DNA of 64,000 nt from Lunularia cruciata (Eukaryota; Streptophyta; Marchantiopsida; Lunulariales; Lunulariaceae): contig OX419756.1 of NCBI GenBank assembly GCA_948567375.1, forward strand, positions 30,048,552 to 30,112,551, given 5' to 3'. A program made the position numbers and the translations under genes. Shown here piece after piece: positions 12,781-24,013 of the stretch. Each line of letters begins with the position of its first letter. Position 1 is the first letter of the stretch. The notes beneath the pieces were generated by a model. The model saw nothing but the letters and a program-made list of their open reading frames with translations. It was not told where the DNA came from and did no database searches.

Positions 12781-12798
12781 TGTCACCACTGCCAAGGA
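12781..12798 (+). other. Primer-binding site of element 2A (tRNA-Asp-like)
   Basis: TGTCACCACTGCCAAGGA resembles TGGCGCCGTTGCCGGGGA, the complement of the plant tRNA-Asp 3' end used by many Athila/Tat elements. It lies 7 bases after the LTR end and is degenerate, but occupies the same place as the better match in 2C (55816-55833). Confidence 0.6.
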
Positions 12799-12849
12799 TA
12801 CAAATCTCTGATGTGGAAGAATACAAAGCTAAACTTTAAATTGGGTTTT

Positions 12850-13608
12850 GAACCAATATGAATGTCTACATTGAGAGAACAACAAGAAGAGAGAGTTTGA
12901 AGATGAACTTTGCCCCGTGAATAACAAGAACACCAGAAGATCCAAACCACTTTTGACAAAACCAAATAGGAGGCATTGGATTTGCAACTTCTTCATGAAG
13001 TTCAACAAGCCTTGCAAGAACTCAAGCAAAAGAAGCATGAAGTGGAGTGGCGAGGATACTTTACATCTCCAAATTCCAAGAAGAAGAAAGACGCCAATGG
13101 ACAAACATATTTGTTGTGACCTAGTACACTGATTTCCCCTAAAGCTGTCAAGGAAGTCTAGTTTATAAAAGATTTCATTTGTGAAAAGATGCATAAATTT
13201 TATTGGAAGAAGAGTGCTCACATCTCTTATGAACAGTTCCTTGGTTGGCTCAATGGAATTTTCAAGAGCATTTTGAGAGTGTTGAACCTCTTCTTCCGGT
13301 TCAGGTCAAAGTTGAAAAAATCAGGGAAGACAAATCTGTTAACAAAGACCCCACTTTGAACTTGACCAATTGGAACCCCTAGGTACTCAACACAATGTCA
13401 ATACAAACTAGCTCCTCAGGGCCATCAAGTTCAGTCTTACCATAACCAACTTCACATAGTCACATAATGACTTTCTTACCTATCACCCAACATGCCTACA
13501 AGAAGTCTAAGGGGACAAAAAAAGATGAAGATCCAGATGAATTCATTGAGAAATTTGAAGTCATTTCCTTCACCAATAAGGAACATGACTACACATTTTT
13601 CCAAGTCT
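12850..13608 (+). pseudogene. gag N-terminal part of element 2A
   Basis: The region matches the 2C gag at 55752-54997 (minus strand): a repeated-charge N-terminus, DLQLLHEVQQALQELKQKK-like text near 12977-13035, a GEDTLHLQIPRRRK segment, and the LNLTNWNP motif near 13355. A further block with EFIEKFEVISFTNKEHD is near 13532-13590. Frames are broken by several indels. It is interrupted at 13612 by a reversed solo LTR and resumes at 14306. Confidence 0.6.
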
Positions 13609-13612
13609 GCTT

Positions 13613-14305
13613 TGTGAACCGGCCTATCTCTGACTCAAGATGAACCTTTGCTGGCTATTATGGTAACGCACCATGGGCTAAGAAGACAAGGAACCACAAC
13701 TCCATCATACTCCTCCAAGGCTAACCCTCCAAGATTCAAGACATTGCTCACTAGAAAACTCAATGAGAGAGAGATAGTTGCAAATGAAAGGATGATGAGT
13801 ACCTCCTCACCCCTTGTTTATATACTCGTGAAATAGTTACGCACTAAAGTTACTATTTACCATAGTAACCTAAGTTACTAGGCTAAAATTCAAGTAAAGT
13901 CAAAAAAGTATAAAGGAATATCCATCCACATGGCTATATTGTACTAAGCATGTGATCTTATCTTGACCCAACTACTAAGTCAAGGCTTCCTTCACATGGG
14001 CTATTCTTGAACTATAGAAAAATCCAAAACAAAAAGGCTTACGGGCCCAAGAGTTCTCAACTCTTTTCTCAAAGCCAAACACCTAAGAATAATACCAAGT
14101 CAATACACTAGAATCCAAAATAGTGGTGCTCATCTTTTCTACTTCTTCTAAAGTAAGGTCCCCACTATCTTAGCTATGACTAAATTTAGCTAATCATGAC
14201 TAATGTAGAACCATCCTTTATCTCTATATAAATAATATCTCTCAAGCATTTGCAATACCAAGCTAAATATCACAATATCACACACATGCATAAATGGGTG
14301 TTATA
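13613..14305 (-). repeat. Solo LTR, family 1, inserted in 2A gag
   Basis: On the minus strand it runs from TATAACACCC to GGCCGGTTCACA, full LTR length (693 bp), with no internal region. Flanks are GCTT (13609-13612) and GCTC (14306-14309), a 4-bp duplication with one later change. The paralogous empty site in 2D (about 58511-58520, TCTGCTCTGAAAG) shows that the host gag is continuous without it. It probably formed by recombination between the two LTRs of a full element. Confidence 0.9.
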
Positions 14306-14336
14306 GCTCTAAAAGAAAGCTCAAAGTTGGTACATG

Positions 14337-16566
14337 TTGTCATGTTGTGGTTTGCATAGCCCGTAAAAAAGTGATTTATCATAGTTTATCTCCATATTAG
14401 TGGGGTAGGTTGCATGCTAGATTTTACGGATGAGATGCTATCATGTGAGAAATCTATGTACATGTATATGATTGGCCACATGTGTTATAATCTTATCATG
14501 TTTGAGTGTTCTAATGAATATAGATAAGAGAGAGTGGAGAGAAGGGGGTGTTTTAGTGAAGGAGTCTTGAGAGGGAGGAGGACATTGGGAGTGAGAGTTG
14601 TAACAATGCATGAGTGGTAGAACATCAAAGGAAGCATTTGAGCATGAGATGTCCTATGCTCCCAATCTGCCATTCCCATATCCTTTTTGCATCAAGCTTC
14701 AGCTTTTACACCGGGATGGTTTATGGGATTGGATGGTGGCACATTTTGGGGCGGTGTTCATGGAGTTGGTGATGGGAAACCCGGATCCTATCATCCTTCC
14801 AGTGCTTACTTATGAAAATGTTTGGGACTTGACAATCTATGTGCTTCTATAGTTGGGGAATGCCTAAATTTTTTCTCATAACCTTCAAGGTGGAGTTGTG
14901 TGGTAGATTTGTCAAAAAGTGAAAAAACTACAACATAGATTTCCAAGAGATTGGGTTGCAAGAGGAAGAGTCTAGAGTTTTCAACCTTCAAGGGATTTTG
15001 GGGAAGGAATTTGAGGAGCAAAGACCACAATTGGAAAGAAGAGATGATAGGCTACAATTTGAAGATAGAAATCACATGATTTGAGCTCATTCTAGTAGGA
15101 TATCATTTATTGAATCAAGGGGGTAGAATTCATACCCTTGAGCACAAAGTAGGCAATTGAGAGAGCTTTTTGAGACATTTGTACTATTTGTCAATAAGAT
15201 TACAAAGAAGACAAAGTGCTTATAGTATTGAGTGCAAGAAATTTTAGTTTTGGATTGATCTTGATTCAGATCTAATTGATTGAAGTTGAAGTTTTTGGGA
15301 TGTAAGGTGTTGGAGAAGAGCTAATGACCAGGTTTGGAGTTTTGGTCACTCCCCAAGTTGTGGTTTAAAGTACCCTATGAAAATTTCCAATGTTGTTTGG
15401 AGGTAAGGTTTGCACCTTCGTGCAAAGGTTTCATGTGAATTACTTAAATAGAGAAATCAAGGTCTTGGATCAAGTATACCTGGGTCTATAGAGCTCACAA
15501 GTTAGCCCAACTTAGGAATTGATCCACATCTAGGAACTGGGAATGGATTAGACCATAAAAATTTGCAGAGTGTTAAACAAGAGCACCAAAAACTATTGTG
15601 GAAAATTCAGTTGGTTTTGGACTAATAGAGAGTGAGATCTGATGCAACAAGTTTTACTAAAAAGACTATTGTAGGCTTGAGGGAGCACTTCTTTCTTCAA
15701 TTATAATTGAATGTCAATTCTCTCACTTTTTTGAATATGATTGAGAATTCAGATTTCCAAAGTGTTTTTTGAGGATTAAGTGTACATCTGATTTAGAAAT
15801 CAGTGGAAATTTAGCAAGAACTAGGGGCAAAGCCCTAAAATAGGGATTTCAAAATTAGGGTGATAGTTGTGAAACATCTAGCCCACTTTGAGAGCTTGTC
15901 AAGGAAGCTGTAGTGATCTGATTGAGGCCTATTTTATGTTATTAGAAAGCTTATCTCATAGGCTTTCCATTGATTTCTAGAACACTTGAATCCAAGCTAT
16001 AAAGAAAGAGTTATGTTTATATGAGCTACATAGAGTTTTTCCCATCAAGAAGATATAGGAAATCCCCACATGGAAATAGGAATTTGTTGAGATCTAAAGT
16101 AAAAATTTGAGGAGACTTGGAGTACAAGTTGAAATTAGCTTGATGATAGAGCAAGAAGGCTCTAAAGCTCTTTTTTGACAAAAAGCACAGAGAGTTGTTA
16201 TCACGTTCTTGTGATTGGATCCTCTCTGTGCTTGCATGCTTGTTTGTATGCCCAATTGGTTTGGATTGGTATGTGGGCGTTGTGTTTATGTCCTTTCCTT
16301 CTAAGATTGTTGTGTATTTCTCCTTGGTAATGTTCAAAGTGATGACTAGTAGACCAGGCATGCATGTTATGATGATAGGTTAGATTGCCCATCATTACCC
16401 TACGTGATAGCAAGAATACTAGTTATGCGAGTGGACTGTTCCAATGGTTAGGTAATATGCATGTTCAAACAAGTAGTTATAGGTTTACCTACGGCCTCTA
16501 ATCTACAATCTCCATAGATAGGCACCATATTTGTTCCCTGAGAAAGAAAAGAGAAGTACGACAATG
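14337..16566. mobile_element. Unidentified 2.2-kb insertion flanked by CATG duplication
   Basis: CATG at 14333-14336 and 16567-16570 flanks sequence absent from the same gag position in 2D, where GTTGGTATACTCATGTAACCC is uninterrupted. The insertion starts TTGTCATGTTG and ends ACGACAATG, which gives weak TTGTC/GACAA end complementarity. The only notable frame is 14610-14852 (80 aa, no recognised domain, includes LLHRDGLWDWMVAHFG). No gag, RT or transposase motif was found. A non-autonomous LTR element, a very decayed element or a DNA transposon with a 4-bp target duplication are all possible. Confidence 0.55.
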
Positions 16567-16570
16567 CATG

Positions 16571-18312
16571 TAATCCAAAAGGATTCAGACCAATCAATTA
16601 GGCAGAATTGAGAAACAATTTCTTGGAGTGATTTTAGGAAGTTGATTATGATATGAGTGTCTTTGTGGCACTCAACAATTTGGATCAAGGGAAGAAGGAG
16701 AAGTTGAGAGACTACTTTGAGCAATTCATGGCTTTATTGAATCAAGTTCCAAAGCAATCCATGGTGGTGGGATACTCCAATGCCCAAGCCATTACCTAGT
16801 TCTTTGGCGAATTGTCACCAAAGATTCATATATTCGCCAAGGAGAGGAATGTAACTTCCTTGGACAAGGTACTCAAACATGTTGCCGAAGACAAGGTGGC
16901 TCACTCTCATTCTTCTAGAAACAAAAGAAATTAGGAGAAGAAAGGTAAGAAGCTCGGAAGAAGAGCTTCTTGGAGTACATCCCCTTCTTTGGCAAAATCC
17001 TCCACATCTTCAAGTTCTTCTTCGTAGTCCAAAGAAGATTCAAAGTCAAAAAGAATACAAAGATGAGGCAGAAAGAAGCCATTGACACCCCCATTAAAGA
17101 GTGTAAATAAGGTTGATAATAAGCTGGATACTCTTATAAAGGAGTTTGTGGATTTTAAGATCCAAATGATTGGTGCTAAGGACCAAAGAAAGCCCCATTC
17201 ATTTGGCAGATCTAATGTGTGGTGCATTGCGTGTGGCAAGTCAAGCCATGCCAATATGGAATATAATACTTGTAATGCATTCCTAGTGTAGTAGATTGAT
17301 TGGGTTCCAGGATGGGACCACAAGGAAGAAGAAGAAGCAGTGTACCAAACTCAAGAGGTATAGCCTCAAGCGAGCACATTGTACCAAGGTTGAAGGTATG
17401 GACCAAGGGAGTATAACCCCAATGCTCCTCCACAAAGACCACTTCACTGATGGGCAGCCAAAATAGGCCCCAAAATGTTGCACCAAGGGCCTATTACAAT
17501 TGTGGCTCAATGGGACATTGGTCTCTAAACTATCCAGAGCCAAGATGGCAAATTGGGTATGTCCCTCTATGTAGGAATTGTAAAGGATCAGGTCATATTG
17601 GCAACCAGTGTCCGTATCCACCCAACCCAAAGCCGCCTGTAAAATATGTACAAACCCTAGCTGAGTGGATTGCACTTTAGGCAAAAGGAGATACCAATGT
17701 AAATTGTATAACACTTGAGGAAGAGAGATCTCAAGAAGGGAGTCTGGCTCTGGAAGGAGAATGGCCGGACCTCAAAATTTTAAAAGTTGAGACACGCGCT
17801 GGTAAGAAGAAGTGTGACCCAAAGAATTGAGTACTACCTCTTTGTCTTCACAAAAGGTGAAGAGATTACGTCCAAAAGCAATTCTTTCTGCAAAGGAAGA
17901 GAAAATTCTTACAAAAGCCAAAGCTAAAGCTTTGCATAAAAAAATCCAAGAAGTAGTAGAAATAACTTAAGAGATGATGATATGAAGACAAATCCTCTCA
18001 TTTTTCCAATGGATATCAGGTCTGAAGTAAAGGATTTGATACAAGCTAAGGTGAGCAAACCCGAAGAACCTCAAGTCAAGACCGCCGGTACTTTGGTTAT
18101 GATTTTGAAGAGACCCAAAGTCTAACTTGAACATGGCGAGACTTTGAATATGAAGAGCAAAGCAAGGAGGTGAAATTGAGAAAAGGACCCCAAAACAACA
18201 TTGTGGCAGACTTGGCATCCATAAGTGCAAACGTCACATTTAAGCAATTATGGGAGGACAACAAGTTGTACAAGAAACAATTGAGTGCCGCCCTCAAGAA
18301 GGTAAGGATGAT
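16571..18312 (+). pseudogene. gag C-terminal part with zinc knuckles, and linker towards protease, of 2A
   Basis: It resumes the gag interrupted at 14332: capsid-like LRNNFLE and SVFVALNNLDQGKKEKLRDYF (about 16640-16715), TSLDKVLKHV (about 16855-16885), then two zinc knuckles at 17480-17620. The first (YYNCGSMGHWSLNY) has lost two cysteines. The second (CRNCKGSGHIGNQC) is intact CX2CX4HX4C. Downstream are the NCITLEEERSQEGS-like linker (about 17700) and NVTFKQLWEDNKLYKKQL (about 18232-18285), which in 2C and 2D immediately precedes protease. The sequence stops at 18316, just short of protease, where reversed element 1D begins. Confidence 0.75.
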
Positions 18313-18316
18313 GACT

Positions 18317-19008
18317 TGTGAGCCGGCCTGTCTCTCACTTAGGATGAACCTCTAATGGCTATTATGGTAGCGCACCATGGACTAAGAAGGCAAGGAACCC
18401 AAAATCCATCATACTCCTCCAAGGCTAACATTCCAAGACTCAAGACATTGCTCACTAGAGAACTCAATGAGAGAGAGATAGTTGCAAATGAAAGGATGAT
18501 GAATACCTCCTCACTCCTTGTTTATATACTTGTGAAATAGTTTCATACCAAAGTTACTAATTACTGTAGTAACTCAAGTTACTAAACTAAAAGTCAAGTA
18601 AAGTCAAAAAGTTGAAAGGAATATCCATTCACATGGGCATATTCCCCTAAGCATGTGGTCTTATCTTGACTCAACCAATAAGTCAAGGATTCCTTCACAT
18701 GGGCTATCCTAGGACTAAAGAAGAATCCAAAACAAAAAGGCTTGTGGGCCCAAGAGTTCTCAACTCTTTCCTCAAAGCCAAACACCAAGGAATAATACCA
18801 AGTCAACAGGCTAAAATCCAAAATAGTGGTGCTCATCTTTTCTACTTCTTCTAAAGTAAGGTCCCATCTATCTTAGCTGTGACTAACTCTAGCTAATCAT
18901 GACTAATGTAGAACTATCCTTTATCTTTATATAAATAATATCTCTCAAGTACTTGTAATACCAAGCTAAATATCACAATACCACACACATGCACAAATGG
19001 GTGTTACA
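18317..19008 (-). repeat. 3' LTR of element 1D (family 1)
   Basis: On the plus strand it runs from TGTGAGCCGGCC to GGGTGTTACA, the reverse of the canonical LTR ends, 692 bp. The purine-rich tract CGGGGGTAAA lies just outside it at 19009-19018 on the minus strand. Confidence 0.92.
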
Positions 19009-19056
19009 TTTACCCCCGGACTAAGTTTTCACTTTGTCCTCAAAGTGAAGGTCTCT

Positions 19057-19701
19057 CTACCTTCTATGGTACATCTTCAACTTATCATGGTTAATCCTAT
19101 CAAAGTGTCTTCCTCCCAATTCCTTGAGATCATAGGTGTAATTGCCCCACACCTTCTCCACTATGAAAGGTCCAAAGTACTTAGGCAAAAACTTCTTTTG
19201 CACTCTCTTGAATCGAAGGCACTCAAACAACATTACCCAATCACCTTCTCTGAAAGGCTCCACCTTCTTCTTGCCTTGCCTCTTGTCATAGCTCTCTTTT
19301 TGTTTCCTTTGGGCTTGCTCCACTTGAACCATAGCAACTGGTCTTGCCTCTTCTAACTCCATGAGTTGATTGTTCCTTGACTTCTCTGCATCACCTCCTT
19401 GTGCTTTCTTCAATCTCTTATGTATGCTTTGGAAGGTAGGAAGATCAAAGTGAATAAGTAGGGTAAACTCAATACCATATACCAATTGAAATGGAGAATA
19501 TCTGGTGGAAGTCTTCATGGTTGTCCTATACTCCCACAAAACTGCATGAATCCTCTTGTCCCAATGATGTTTAGCTCCCTCCATTTCTGCATCTTTGGCC
19601 AACATCATGCACAAGGTCTGATTGGTTCTCTCTACCAAGCCATTGGAAGTTGGCTTATAGGATGTAGTTACTCTATGTGTGATAGAGAAATATCGTAGCA
19701 T
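19057..19701 (-). CDS. Integrase C-terminal part of element 1D (214-residue open segment)
   Basis: The segment begins MLRYFSITHRVTTSYKP, carries the third catalytic residue in NGLVERTNQTL, and ends with KVWGNYTYDLKELGGRHFD and YHRR. It keeps CGA (Arg) where young element 1B has a TGA stop, so this copy shows the ancestral codon. The tail after the core is a basic PFREGDWVMLF-type segment with no chromodomain, typical of Athila/Tat-side elements. It would be expressed only as part of a polyprotein; a stop separates it from the upstream integrase piece at 19717-20271. Confidence 0.8.
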   Translation of the reverse strand: MLRYFSITHRVTTSYKPTSNGLVERTNQTLCMMLAKDAEMEGAKHHWDKRIHAVLWEYRTTMKTSTRYSPFQLVYGIEFTLLIHFDLPTFQSIHKRLKKAQGGDAEKSRNNQLMELEEARPVAMVQVEQAQRKQKESYDKRQGKKKVEPFREGDWVMLFECLRFKRVQKKFLPKYFGPFIVEKVWGNYTYDLKELGGRHFDRINHDKLKMYHRR

Positions 19702-19716
19702 GGCTGTAGTAATGCT

Positions 19717-20271
19717 TCATGTAAACTGTCCTCCTCTATCAGAAACCAACTCCAAAGTGCATCCAAACCTAGTGCTAATGCATTCATAAAGAAATCTACC
19801 CACTTCATCTTCATTCTTGTCCCTCAATGGTCTAGCCTCAACCCACTTGGTAAGGTAATTAGTAACTACCACAATGTACTGATTGTTCCTTGGGGTTCTA
19901 TTGAGAGGACCTACAAAATCAATTCCCCACTTCTCAAAAGGTCCTAGCAATGGAATTGATCTAAGTGGTGGAGTGGATGTAGACTTTCTAGCAAAAGCTT
20001 GACAAACATGACAAGTTTTGCAATAATCAAGACAATCCTTGAAAATCCCTCTCCAATGGTAACCTGCATCTAGAATCTTGAAAGCATTCACCTTTCGTGC
20101 AAAGTGTCCTCCACATACTAAACCTTCATGAAATTCCTTTATGAGTAGGATAGACTCTTCCTTACCCATTGCTCTTCGAAGTAGACCATCTGCTCCTTGG
20201 TGAAAAAAGAATATCCTCCACCATTGTGTAAGGTCTAGATCTTGATGCAAGGGCCTTCCTCTCCCTAGCAT
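19717..20271 (-). CDS. Integrase zinc and core region of element 1D
   Basis: It contains the HHCC zinc region (EFHEGLVCGGH, then CKTCHVC) and the core with WGIDFVGPL (first Asp) and LVSDRGGQFT (second Asp). The frame ends at a TGA directly after GGQFT, where other copies have a Gly codon, so one base change truncates it. It overlaps the pol frame 20162-21919 because an extra T in a T run near 20205-20210 shifts the reading frame between RNase H and integrase. Confidence 0.8.
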   Translation of the reverse strand: MLGRGRPLHQDLDLTQWWRIFFFHQGADGLLRRAMGKEESILLIKEFHEGLVCGGHFARKVNAFKILDAGYHWRGIFKDCLDYCKTCHVCQAFARKSTSTPPLRSIPLLGPFEKWGIDFVGPLNRTPRNNQYIVVVTNYLTKWVEARPLRDKNEDEVGRFLYECISTRFGCTLELVSDRGGQFT

Positions 20272-21919
20272 GCATCCCCTCTGGATAGTTACCTATTGTC
20301 ACAAAATCCACAATCTCCTTGTACTCCATTGGAACCTCTTGAGTGACGGAAATTGTCATGAGCTCCTCATTTGGGAAGGAATCATCCATTGGCTCATCTC
20401 CATAATGATCATAGGCTCTAGATAACAAATCAGCATTTGCATGTTTCTTTCTTGGTCTATCCTCAATGGTGTAGTCATACTCAGACAAGAATATCATCCA
20501 CCTTACTAGTCTCCCTTCAACATTAGGCTTGTTGAAGATGTACTTCAAAGCCTTGTGATCCGTGACAATGGTGGCTTTCACTCCAATCAAGTAGTGTCTA
20601 AACTTCTTGAGACCAGAGATCACTGCCAACCCTTCTCTCTCCATGACAGAGTAGTTCTTCATTGCTGAAACCATCTGCCTACTAGCATAAGCTATCGGAT
20701 GATCATGCCCATCTTGGTCTAATTGAATAAGAGTGCATCCAATAGTTACATTAGAAGCATCAGTGTAGAGGATGAAAGGCTTATTCCAATCAGGTTTAGC
20801 AAGAATTGGAGCTACAACAAGGGATTGCTTGAGCTCCTCAAAAGCTTTGAGAACCTTCTTGTCCTCCAAAATCACCATGTAATCTACACCCTTCTTCATG
20901 TAGATTGTCAATGCATAAGCCTTGTTGGAAAATGAGAAGATGAACCTCCTATAGTATCCAACCATCCCCAAGAATTGGCATAACTTTGCCAAGCTTGAAA
21001 AAAATAGAAGGTCTGAGATTTTCCTCACCTTCTCAAGATCAATTGTTATTCCATCCTTGGAGATGATGTGCCCCAAAAGTAGACCTTCTTCACATCCAAA
21101 AATGCACTTCTCTGGGTTGAGTGATGCATTTGCCTCATCCAAGCGTTGCAAGACCTTGATTAGGTGCTCAAAGTGCTCCTCCTTGCTCCCATAGACACAA
21201 AAGTCATCAATGAAGTCTCTCATAAATTTCCCAATGAAAGGTTCAAATACCTTGTTCATGAACCGTTGGAATGTGGCTGGAGCATTACAAAGCCCAAAAG
21301 GCATGACCTTGTAAGCGTAAGTTCCCCAAGGTATGATGAATGTGGTGAGTTGTTGATGCTCTGGTGCAATCTTGATTTGGTTATATCCACTATAATGATC
21401 TCCAAAATTGTACCTCTCATGACATACAAACTCCTCCAAGATCTCATCAATGAATGAAAATGGGTAGTAGTCCTTCTTGGTAATAGTATTGAGCTTCTTG
21501 TAATCCAAACATACCCCAAGCTTGCCATTCTTTTTCTTCACAATGACAATTGGAGACACCCATTTTGAATTCTCCACCTCAAAGATAAATCCAGCCTCCT
21601 TGAGCTTATCAATCTCCTCCTTCACAACCAAAGATATTGGTGGGCTAATGTGATGTTGCTTTTGGCGGATTGGTCTTGCATGTGACTTCACCTCTATCTT
21701 GTGCTCCTCCAAGGTGACTTCCTTCAAATCCTTGTAACTGAAAGCAAAAACATGGACGAACTTGCGATAAATCACCTCAAATCTCACCTTCTCTTCCTTG
21801 GTAACATTTAGGCCATACTTGAGGGTAGCTAACCTTCTCTCTACCTCCTCAAGTGTCAATGGTGATTTATTTGGGTCCTTCAAAACCTCTAGCTTAGATG
21901 CAAAGTCCATAGCACACAA
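20162..21919 (-). CDS. RT-RNase H polyprotein segment of element 1D (open 585 residues, partial)
   Basis: Copying of the element RNA into DNA is the family role. Visible blocks in order are the pre-RT segment LTLEEVERRLATLKYG, RT with KNGKLGVCLDYKKLN, HYSGYNQIKIAPEHQQ, VMPFGLCNAPATFQRFM and the catalytic FIDDFCVYGS, then RNase H with LYTDASNVTIGCTL, REGLAVISGLKKF and TDHKALKYIFNKPN. It then runs towards integrase but shifts frame at a T run (SPRSRW in place of HQGADG). Upstream coding is deleted. The frame is open through RT and RNase H and looks only moderately aged. Confidence 0.88.
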   Translation of the reverse strand: MCAMDFASKLEVLKDPNKSPLTLEEVERRLATLKYGLNVTKEEKVRFEVIYRKFVHVFAFSYKDLKEVTLEEHKIEVKSHARPIRQKQHHISPPISLVVKEEIDKLKEAGFIFEVENSKWVSPIVIVKKKNGKLGVCLDYKKLNTITKKDYYPFSFIDEILEEFVCHERYNFGDHYSGYNQIKIAPEHQQLTTFIIPWGTYAYKVMPFGLCNAPATFQRFMNKVFEPFIGKFMRDFIDDFCVYGSKEEHFEHLIKVLQRLDEANASLNPEKCIFGCEEGLLLGHIISKDGITIDLEKVRKISDLLFFSSLAKLCQFLGMVGYYRRFIFSFSNKAYALTIYMKKGVDYMVILEDKKVLKAFEELKQSLVVAPILAKPDWNKPFILYTDASNVTIGCTLIQLDQDGHDHPIAYASRQMVSAMKNYSVMEREGLAVISGLKKFRHYLIGVKATIVTDHKALKYIFNKPNVEGRLVRWMIFLSEYDYTIEDRPRKKHANADLLSRAYDHYGDEPMDDSFPNEELMTISVTQEVPMEYKEIVDFVTIGNYPEGMHARERKALASRSRPYTMVEDILFSPRSRWSTSKSNG

Positions 21920-23575
21920 AGAAATGGAAACTGTAGGTCAGGATTCTTGTGGGGGGTTGTATCTCAATGAAGAAAGGTCCAAATCATGCATGATTTACTT
22001 TGTTGGAAGCGTCTCGTCCAGGGCTTTCTTTTGCTACCAAAATTGCAAACTTTGAAGGTCTATAGCAAAAGTTGCAAGCATTTGAAGTTTTGGGAGTAGA
22101 TGTATAGAGTAGGTTAGTGTCTTCGGGTTAGTGTCTTTGGTTTGGTGACTTTGGGTCTATAGGACTTTGGACTTTGGACTTTGGGTCTAAAGACTTTGCC
22201 TGGAGACAAATATGATTCAACCCAAGGTAGTCGGACCTCGGAGTGCAGTGAAAGTGACTTTAGGAATCTTGCCAGAGGTATTAGAGGGAAGTTAGAGTAA
22301 GGAGAGAATATATTTAGGATACCCATGACTTCAATTTCAGTTCTGATTGAAGATAGAATAAAATAAGAAGAGAAATAGCAGTAGTGAATGAACTAGAAGT
22401 GCAAGATCAGATAATAAGTGTCTTTGGGTCAGTTACATAAGTGATTAGGGGAAAGTGGATTGCAAATTGAAGGCATAGATAGTGTGCCTATGCTTTCAAT
22501 TACAATTCTTGATGAGGACATAGTAGAATTAGTAAAGAAATTGATAGTAGTTAGACCCAAAGTAAAAGAGATAGGAGTGTAAATGTCTTTGGATTTGACA
22601 ATTGACACTTTAGAGAAGAGTGGGTCGAGAGATAGAGATTTAAAAGGATTAACTATGACAAGAATTGTAGATCAAATCAAAGAAGTGTTAGAATTGGTAG
22701 AAGAGTTAGTAGGTGTGAAACTTGAGGATAGAGTAGTGTGTGAAGTTTCATCGGGATTGGAAGCTGAGGAAGAAGTAGACATCGGATCGGAGTAGAAAGA
22801 GATTGAGATTTGATGAGACAGATATGAAGAGGTGCATTGTCATTTTGGATCTGCAGGTTTGTAGAGTTGTTATAGAATGGTATAGTTGTTAGTAATTGTC
22901 GATTGCTTTACAATTTAAAGGAGGCATTTGTAGTCAATGCTCATAATTTTTGAGAATAAATAAAGCAAAGTGCTGATTTCAGTGCACGTCGCTGGAGCTT
23001 GATTATGAGTGTCAACTTTTTGTGTGTTTGTGAGTGTGTGGAGAATTTCAAAGTGCAAGTCAGTGTGTTTGTTGGATGTTGGATTCTGCAGCCTTGGTCT
23101 TCATTTTGTGTGTTGGATCTTGAGTGAAGTGCAATCAAAGCAATGCCTTGACATATCTGAGAGGAATTATTGTATTGGTAGTATTCTGCATTTGTGAGTG
23201 CAGCACAAAGTTGATGAGAAGCAATTTCAATCAAGGAAGTTGTGCTTTCAGTGGAGGGGTGGAACACAATTTTGAGGTGAAGTTGTTTTACAATGAAGTG
23301 CCATTTTTGGGAGAGCTTGAATCATCACAATCAAGATTGTTTGGAAAGATTTGATGGAGTTGTGATTAGGGAGTGCTAATTTGTGACGAGATTGTGAATC
23401 AATGCTTGTTGTTCTATTCTGGTGTAGTTGCTACTTGAGAGATTAAAGATGAAATCAAGAAGAACTACATTATGACCTTTGACTTTGTATTTGACCAATT
23501 TTGAATTGTATTTTTGCAGGAACAAACTTTACTTACCTGATTACCCGCAAAAGTGATATTTACCGGGTTGTCACA
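21918..23575 (+). repeat. 3' LTR of element 2A, left part missing
   Basis: It aligns with the family 2 LTR: GAAATGG...AACTGTAGGTCAGGATTC at 21926 matches 9070-9095, and the coiled-coil C-terminus lies near 22583-22795. The terminal segment 22928-23575 (TGTAGT...GTTGTCACA) matches 57020-57667. The first roughly 350 bp and parts of the coding region are deleted compared with 8718-12773. Runs of ACTTTGGACTTTGGGTCTA near 22160-22195 form a small imperfect repeat. Confidence 0.7.
22583..22795 (+). pseudogene. LTR-encoded protein, C-terminal end (2A 3' LTR copy)
   Basis: MSLDLTIDTLEKSGSRDRDL matches the C-terminal segment of the coiled-coil ORF in 2C (SLDLLFDTLKKSGLRDKEI, near 33300 on the minus strand), and ends in an acidic EAEEEVDIGSE tail like VEVGLE there. 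Upstream coding is fragmentary. It shows that the LTR gene is present at the 3' side of the same element whose 5' side carries it. Confidence 0.55.
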
Positions 23576-24013
23576 CTTGGGCCCGCAAGCCTTTTTGTTT
23601 TGGATTCTTCTATAGTCCAAGGATAGCCCATATGAAGGAATCCTTGACTTAGTTGTTGGGTCAAGATAAGATCACATGCTTAGTCAAATATGTCCATGTA
23701 GATGGATATTCCTTTATAACTTTTGACTTTACTTGACTTTTAGCCTAGTAACTTCAGTTACTTTGGTAAATAGTAACTTTAAAGGATAATTATTTTACAA
23801 GTTTATAAACAAGGGATGAGGAGGTACTCATAATCCTTTCATTTGCAACTATCTCTCTCTCATTGAGTTCTCTAGTGAGCAATGTCTTGAGTCTTGGAGT
23901 GTTAGCCTTGGAGTAGTATGATGGAATTGGGGTTCATTGCCTTCTTAGTCCATAGTGTGCTACCATAATAGCCATCAGGGGTTCATCTTGAGTGAGAGAC
24001 AGGCCGGCTCACA
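23576..24013 (+). repeat. Partial 5' LTR of fragment 1E (family 1, 3' portion)
   Basis: It corresponds to the last roughly 440 bp of the family 1 LTR, ending AGGCCGGCTCACA. A TATA-like AGTTTATAAACAAGG is near 23798. The first 240 bp or so are missing. Confidence 0.85.

Larger units (their letters stand above)
18317..21917 (-). mobile_element. Element 1D: reversed family 1 element, 5' half missing
   Basis: Minus-strand order is RT and RNase H (21917-20162), integrase (20271-19057), then the 3' LTR (19008-18317). The 5' LTR, leader, gag, protease and the start of the PR-RT linker are missing. The break at about 21918 joins RT-upstream text (CAMDFASKLE) directly to a family 2 LTR, with a short shared run ACAAAGAAATGG also present in the intact family 2 LTR at 9068. 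GACT at 18313-18316 is the expected left target copy; the partner was lost with the deletion. Confidence 0.88.

Noticed and set aside
19057-21919. A separate host gene with RT and integrase text
   Set aside because: The frame joins directly to a family 1 LTR and matches 1B throughout, so it is a retrotransposon fragment.
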